Shown: in pieces, positions 59,884-64,000 of the stretch
Position numbering within the stretch: the stretch's first letter is position 1
Layout of the letters: every line of letters begins with the position of its first letter
Origin: Roseovarius indicus
GTDB lineage: Bacteria > Pseudomonadota > Alphaproteobacteria > Rhodobacterales > Rhodobacteraceae
Length of the DNA: 64,000 nucleotides
Assembly: GCF_008728195.1 (NCBI RefSeq)
Contig: NZ_CP031599.1
Span: 186,001-250,000, forward strand
Direction of reading: 5' to 3'
Position numbers and translations under genes: made by a program
The notes under the pieces: model-generated
Told to the model about the DNA's origin: nothing
The model's database searches: none
What the model saw: only the letters and a program-made list of their open reading frames with translations

Positions 59884-61032
59884 ATGAACTTCAGATGGAC
59901 AAGCGTCGCGGCTGTCGGGTGTCTGGCGATGGCCGCACCGGTCGGCGCACAGAACATCGAACTGCCCGACATCATCACCTGGTCGGCCTATGACACGGGA
60001 TCAGCCGGCCACGCACATTCCATCGCCATCGGCAACATGATGCGCAACCGATTTGGAACGACGATCCGAGTGCTTCCGGGGCGCAACGATGTCTCGCGGA
60101 TGACGCCTCTCAAGAATGGCACGGTGGATTACTGCCTGTGCGGAATCGCCTCCTATTTCGCCGGCGAGGGCGTGTTCCTGTTTGCTGCGCCGAAATGGGG
60201 GCCGCAGCCGATCCGGGCGGTTATTCAGGCTGTCGGCGACTATGGCCTGGGCGTGGTTGTCGCCGCCGATGCCGGCATTGAGACGATTACCGACCTCAAG
60301 GGCAAACGAGTCGGCCGCGCCACCAGTTCGCCCGCGATCGACGTCAACATGGAGGGTTTGCTGGCTTTTGCGGATCTGACATGGGACAATGTCGAAGCCG
60401 TTGAATTCTCGGGCTATGTGAATTCTCTCAAGGGCATCCTTGAGGATCGCGTCGATGCGGCCTTTGCGCTGACAACCACCACTGTGAACTACCAGATCGA
60501 GTCCAGCCCGCGGGGTATCAAGTGGCTTGAAACCCCCGCCGAGGATACCGAAGCCTGGGCCCGCTATACCAAAATAACGCCTTACGTGACGCCGTACATG
60601 GTGTCGGTCGGGCCGGGGATCGACCCCAAGGCACCGCTGCCCATGGCGCAATACCCCTATCCGATCCTCGTCACCGAAGCCGATCAGGATGCCACCGAGG
60701 TGCGCAACATCGTCGCCGCGCTTGACGCCGGTTTTGACGAATTCAAGGACGCGGCCCCCGGTGCCAATGCCTATGCAATCGATCGCCAGATCCTTAGTTG
60801 GGTGATGCCGTGGAGCGATGGAAGCGTCGCCTACTTCAAGGAAAAGGGCATGTGGACCCCGGAGCACCAGGAGAACCAGGACAAGTTGCTGGACCGGCAA
60901 AGGGTGCTCTCCGAAGCGTGGAGCGGTTTTGTCGAAGGCGCTCCCGAGGGTGAGGAAGAGTTTGCCGCCGCCTGGATGAAGGCACGCGCCGAGGCGCTTG
61001 AGGCAGCAGGCCACGAAGTCTACTTCCGCTGA
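59884..61032 (+). CDS. TAXI-family TRAP transporter solute-binding protein
   Basis: The 382-residue receptor has a signal peptide through about residue 22 (GCLAMAAPVGA) and mature QNIELPDIITWSAYDTGSAGHAH. TAXI features include TTIRVLPGRNDVSRMTPLKNG (about 59) and LKGKRVGRATSSPAID (about 138). It is longer than the protein at 47269, with a charged C-terminal extension (EGAPEGEEEFAAAWMKAR). AAGGAGG precedes the ATG. It feeds the fused permease encoded 31 bases downstream. Confidence 0.93.
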   Translation: MNFRWTSVAAVGCLAMAAPVGAQNIELPDIITWSAYDTGSAGHAHSIAIGNMMRNRFGTTIRVLPGRNDVSRMTPLKNGTVDYCLCGIASYFAGEGVFLFAAPKWGPQPIRAVIQAVGDYGLGVVVAADAGIETITDLKGKRVGRATSSPAIDVNMEGLLAFADLTWDNVEAVEFSGYVNSLKGILEDRVDAAFALTTTTVNYQIESSPRGIKWLETPAEDTEAWARYTKITPYVTPYMVSVGPGIDPKAPLPMAQYPYPILVTEADQDATEVRNIVAALDAGFDEFKDAAPGANAYAIDRQILSWVMPWSDGSVAYFKEKGMWTPEHQENQDKLLDRQRVLSEAWSGFVEGAPEGEEEFAAAWMKARAEALEAAGHEVYFR

Positions 61033-61063
61033 CTTTCCACAATCGCACAAGTCGGGAACAGGT

Positions 61064-63031
61064 ATGCCACAGCAACCGCAGGCCACGACGGTACAGCCGA
61101 TAGGCACGAGCAACCAGCCGACTGGTCTGCGTTTGATGCTTGCGGCGTCGGCCCTTCTTTTGTCTGGAGCGTCGGCCAATCATATCTTCAATCTCGGGTT
61201 CTTCATGAACGTCCGACTGCTGGAGATTCATTACCTCTACGTGATGCTGTTGCTGACGTTACCGCTCGTCTACCTTGTCTTTCCATGCAGCAAGACAAAC
61301 CCGCACGGGTCAACGCGATGGTGGGATTATTTTCTTGCCCTCCTCGCGTTGATAACTTGCGCATTCTTCGTCTATTACGGGCGCAGCGTGGTGAACAAAG
61401 GCTGGGATTTCGCGGCCCCCACCCATGCCGTGATTGCCAGCTTCGCCTTCTGGTTTCTGCTGCTCGTGGCGGCGCGGCGCACCGGCGGCTGGACGCTCTT
61501 TGTCGTCATCCTGATGTTTTCCATCTATCCTATGATCGCCAATTATGCGCCGGGACCGATCCAGGGATTCCAGCGCCCGCCGATTGAGACGGCGATCTTC
61601 CACGCCATGAGCGGCGAAAGCGTTCTGGGCATCCCGATGCGCAGTTTCGTCAACCTTGTTGTCGGCTTCATGATCTTCGGGGTTGCGATGCAGCACACCG
61701 GTGCGGGGCCGTTCTTTATCGACCTCGCCTTTGCCGCGCTCGGGCATGTGCGGGGCGGCCCTGCCAAGGTCGGCGTCCTGACCAGTGCGCTGACCGGATC
61801 CATGAGCGGCAGCGTCATCACCAATGTGCTTACCACCGGGTCTATCACCATTCCGGCCATGAAAAAGGTGGGCTTCCGGCCCAGCTATGCCGCCGGGATC
61901 GAGGCGGCGGCCTCGACCGGTGCGGTGCTGATGCCTCCGATCATGGGGGCCACGGCGTTTGTCATGGCGAGCTTTCTGCTGACGGACTACACCAACATCG
62001 TGGTTACGGCAGTGCTGCCCTCGCTGCTCTATTTTTTCGGTCTCTTCGCCCAGATCGACGCCTACTCGGCACGCAACGGGCTGAAGGGCGTGCCCCGCGC
62101 CGATCTTCCCAGATTCGGAAATGTACTGCGCGAGGGCTGGTATTTTCTCGCCGTCTTCGGGCTTCTCATCTGGATGCTGCTTTATCTCAAGCGCGAGGCA
62201 ATCGCCCCGTTCTATGCGACCGCGCTGCTGATCGTTCTGAACCAGTTGCTGTCGAAATCGCGCTGGGGCCGGCAGGAGCTGATGAACTTCCTGGCGGCGA
62301 CGGGGCGGCTGTTTGTCGAACTGGTGGCGATCCTCGCGGCGGTCGGGCTGATTGTCGGCGGACTGGCGGTGACCGGCATGTCCGGCACGATCTCCAATGA
62401 TCTGCTTTTCATCGCGGGCGGCAACACCTTCCTGCTGCTGCTTCTCGGCGCCCTGACCAGTTTCATCCTCGGGATGGGCATGACGGTGACGGCCGCCTAT
62501 GTCATCCTCGCGGTGTCTCTGGCCCCGGCCCTGATCGCCGGCGGGCTCGACCCGATCGGCGTGCATCTGTTCATCCTCTACTGGAGTATGCTGAGCTACA
62601 TCACCCCACCCGTAGCGCTGGCGGCTTTCGCCGCGGCGGCGATTGCCCAAGCCCGGCCCTTCGCTGCGGCCTATGAGGCGATGAAGCTGGGCACCATCAT
62701 CTATATCGTGCCCTTCTTCTTCGTCCTCGATCCTGCGTACACCCTCCAGGCAGGGTTCGTCGACAGTGCCCTGACAATCCTGCGCGCGGGTATCGGCGTT
62801 CTGCTGATCTGCGCCGGATTGCAGGGATACCTGCTGGGCGTCGGCCGTATCGAACCCGGTCCCACGGGCACGATTGCGCGGCTTCTGCTCGGGATTGCCG
62901 GTCTGGCCTTCGCCCTTCCCTCGACCGCGATGCTGGCAATTCCGATCGCTGCGGCGGTGGGCGTCGGTATAGCGGTGACGGCGCTGGCGGCGGTCATCGT
63001 GACGTTCTCGCGCAACCGAAAGGCCACCTGA
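61064..63031 (+). CDS. TRAP transporter fused permease, TAXI type (DctQ-DctM fusion)
   Basis: The 655-residue fused permease has an N-terminal DctQ-like four-helix part (to about 170). The DctM-like carrier shows GFMIFGVAMQHTGAGPFFID (about 200), SALTGSMSGSVITNVLTTG (about 242), LMPPIMGATAFVMASFLL (about 286) and SYITPPVALAAFAAAAIAQ (about 510). It is homologous to the permease at 45236 but in a separate operon, so the region holds two TAXI systems. ATG 61064 is used; an upstream frame overlaps the preceding stop region. Confidence 0.92.
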   Translation: MPQQPQATTVQPIGTSNQPTGLRLMLAASALLLSGASANHIFNLGFFMNVRLLEIHYLYVMLLLTLPLVYLVFPCSKTNPHGSTRWWDYFLALLALITCAFFVYYGRSVVNKGWDFAAPTHAVIASFAFWFLLLVAARRTGGWTLFVVILMFSIYPMIANYAPGPIQGFQRPPIETAIFHAMSGESVLGIPMRSFVNLVVGFMIFGVAMQHTGAGPFFIDLAFAALGHVRGGPAKVGVLTSALTGSMSGSVITNVLTTGSITIPAMKKVGFRPSYAAGIEAAASTGAVLMPPIMGATAFVMASFLLTDYTNIVVTAVLPSLLYFFGLFAQIDAYSARNGLKGVPRADLPRFGNVLREGWYFLAVFGLLIWMLLYLKREAIAPFYATALLIVLNQLLSKSRWGRQELMNFLAATGRLFVELVAILAAVGLIVGGLAVTGMSGTISNDLLFIAGGNTFLLLLLGALTSFILGMGMTVTAAYVILAVSLAPALIAGGLDPIGVHLFILYWSMLSYITPPVALAAFAAAAIAQARPFAAAYEAMKLGTIIYIVPFFFVLDPAYTLQAGFVDSALTILRAGIGVLLICAGLQGYLLGVGRIEPGPTGTIARLLLGIAGLAFALPSTAMLAIPIAAAVGVGIAVTALAAVIVTFSRNRKAT

Positions 63032-63032
63032 A

Positions 63033-63473
63033 ATGAGCGCACAGAATGGCAAACCCGAGGTTCCCGCCCCGTTCAACGCCTTGCTGGGCGTCCGATTCAT
63101 TTCCTGGTCCGATGACATGGCGGAATTGCAATTGACGATCACCCATGACCACCTGAATGGCGCCTTCGCGGTCCATGGCGGGGTTTTCGCAACCATGCTG
63201 GACAACGCGGTCACCTTCTGCGCGGCTTTTGCGGGCGAAGGCCGTCCCGGTCATCGCTGTCTGACGCTCTCTCTCACCACCAGCTTTGTCGGCCCGGCGG
63301 TCGAGGGCGACGTGCTGACGGCACGCGCGCGCATTGTCGGTGGTGGGCGCAAACTGATCTTCGTGCAGGGCGAGGTCGTCAATCAGGACGGGCGTCGTCT
63401 GGCACATGGAGATGCCGTGATAAAGCGGGTCACACCGCCCTCGGGCCAACCCGAGCCGAGCGGCGGAAACTGA
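63033..63473 (+). CDS. PaaI-type hot-dog thioesterase
   Basis: The 146-residue protein shows the PaaI/acyl-CoA thioesterase pattern: NGAFAVHGGVFATMLDNAVTF (about 43-63, written here as NGAFAVHGG and FATMLDNAVTF), with HGG and the acidic Asp of the helix, then TLSLTTSFVGPAVEGDVLTA (about 80). It should hydrolyse an aryl- or acyl-CoA, perhaps releasing CoA from dead-end esters. It starts one base after the permease stop codon, so it belongs to the transporter operon. Confidence 0.92.
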   Translation: MSAQNGKPEVPAPFNALLGVRFISWSDDMAELQLTITHDHLNGAFAVHGGVFATMLDNAVTFCAAFAGEGRPGHRCLTLSLTTSFVGPAVEGDVLTARARIVGGGRKLIFVQGEVVNQDGRRLAHGDAVIKRVTPPSGQPEPSGGN

Positions 63474-63506
63474 TCTTCAACCAATGAACGTAGTAAGGAG
63501 ATAGAA

Positions 63507-64000
63507 ATGATCAACCCGATGTCATTGGAAAATCAGGTAGTGATCGTCACCGGCGCCGGACAGGGGATCGGTCGCGGCGTGGCGGAACTGGCGGCCGATC
63601 TGGGTGCCAGGGTCGTCGTGAACGATCTCAACGAAGACGGCGTCAAGGAAACCACCGAGAAGATCGGCGGCAATGCCCGCGCCCTCGTCGGGAACGTGGC
63701 CGACCCGGACTTTCCCGAGAAACTGGTGAAGTTCAGCCTTGACGAATTCGGGGACATCAACGGGCTGGTGAATAACGCCGGCATCGTGCGCGCCGCGATG
63801 ATCCACAAGATGGACCGCGCCACATGGCAGCAGGTCATCGACGTCAATCTCACCGGTGTCTTCGCCTGCCTTCAGGCTGTGGGCACCTACTACAGGGATC
63901 AGGCCCAGAAGGACCCGGACAGCTCCGCACGCCGCGCCATCGTCAACGTCTCCTCCGATGCCGGCCGCCGCGGCACCATCGGGCAGATCAACTATGGCGC
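63507..64000 (+). CDS. Short-chain dehydrogenase/reductase (3' end beyond window)
   Basis: About 164 N-terminal residues of an SDR are visible. VTGAGQGIGRGV near 15, VVVNDLNEDG (favouring NAD) near 36, NNAG near 90 and VNVSSDAGRRGTIGQINYG, which ends inside the active-site YxxxK motif. ND in VVVNDL and the long loop YYRDQAQKDPDSSARR resemble 3-hydroxyacyl-CoA/17beta-HSD4-like SDRs. AAGGAG lies six bases before ATG 63507. It follows the thioesterase by 33 bases. Confidence 0.9.
   Translation, partial: MINPMSLENQVVIVTGAGQGIGRGVAELAADLGARVVVNDLNEDGVKETTEKIGGNARALVGNVADPDFPEKLVKFSLDEFGDINGLVNNAGIVRAAMIHKMDRATWQQVIDVNLTGVFACLQAVGTYYRDQAQKDPDSSARRAIVNVSSDAGRRGTIGQINYG

Noticed and set aside
36000..63000. 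A definite call of a steroid or bile-acid degradation cluster
   Set aside because: IpdAB-like, Ltp2/DUF35-like and paired dehydrogenases point that way, but no ring-cleavage genes (KshA, KstD, HsaC, HsaD type) are visible in the window, so the substrate remains open.
1..64000. tRNA, rRNA, CRISPR arrays or intact insertion sequences
   Set aside because: None was recognisable on reading; no repeated spacers, transposase frames or rRNA-like stretches were seen.

Overview
The window is GC-rich, densely packed bacterial DNA. Two features suggest an alphaproteobacterium, most likely a member of the Rhodobacterales: repeated TRAP and TAXI transporters, and a LivM-LivG fusion in a branched-chain-type ABC importer. 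This placement is inferred from gene content only. I saw no rRNA, tRNA, CRISPR array or intact insertion sequence. Almost every gene handles a carboxylic acid or an acyl-CoA. There are twelve intact acyl-CoA dehydrogenases and one wrecked copy.

Layout. (1) 1-13675: a 2,4-dienoyl-CoA reductase-like gene (cut by the left edge) diverges from a long plus-strand operon. That operon holds two acyl-CoA dehydrogenases, a crotonase, a PaaK-like CoA ligase, both subunits of a methylcrotonyl/geranyl-CoA-carboxylase-type biotin enzyme, an HMG-CoA-lyase-like enzyme, an SDR, a citrate-synthase-fold lyase-like protein, a third acyl-CoA dehydrogenase and a decayed SDR. It resembles an Atu/Liu-type (acyclic terpene or leucine-like) pathway with several altered active sites. 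(2) 13849-21258: a class III CoA-transferase diverges from a Liv-type ABC operon that has an acyl-CoA dehydrogenase inserted between livMG and livF. (3) 33402 down to 21333 (minus strand): one apparent eleven-gene operon with a DctPQM TRAP transporter, SDR, acyl-CoA dehydrogenase, AMP-forming ligase, MaoC hydratase, ADP-forming-type acyl-CoA synthetase, a second citrate-synthase-fold lyase-like protein, class III CoA-transferase and acyl-CoA dehydrogenase. A dead acyl-CoA dehydrogenase fragment and an IclR regulator lie upstream. (4) 39644 down to 35095 (minus): CoA-transferase, acyl-CoA dehydrogenase and a second fused ADP-forming-type synthetase. (5) 39803-45152 (plus): a split ADP-forming-type synthetase, a MaoC-fold protein, an acyl-CoA dehydrogenase, a thiolase-like protein lacking its nucleophilic cysteine, and a DUF35 partner. 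(6) 45236-64000: two TAXI transporters, a two-subunit IpdAB/glutaconate-type CoA-transferase, an unknown permease, an MmgE/PrpD protein, two adjacent acyl-CoA dehydrogenase pairs, an IclR regulator, a MaoC-fold protein without its catalytic dyad, a PaaI-type thioesterase and an SDR cut by the right edge.

Taken together this looks like a catabolic island for branched, alicyclic or terpenoid/steroid-like acids: import, CoA activation (ligases, synthetases, CoA-transferases), dehydrogenation, hydration and C-C cleavage. No thiolase with a normal active-site cysteine is present. The candidate C-C cleaving steps are an HMG-CoA-lyase-like enzyme, two divergent citrate-synthase-fold proteins, a thiolase-fold/DUF35 pair that could be a retro-aldolase, and an IpdAB-like pair. 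A palindrome close to ACACATATGTGC recurs upstream of the region-6 transcription units, with weaker versions before the ABC and TRAP operons, and is a candidate operator for the local IclR regulators.
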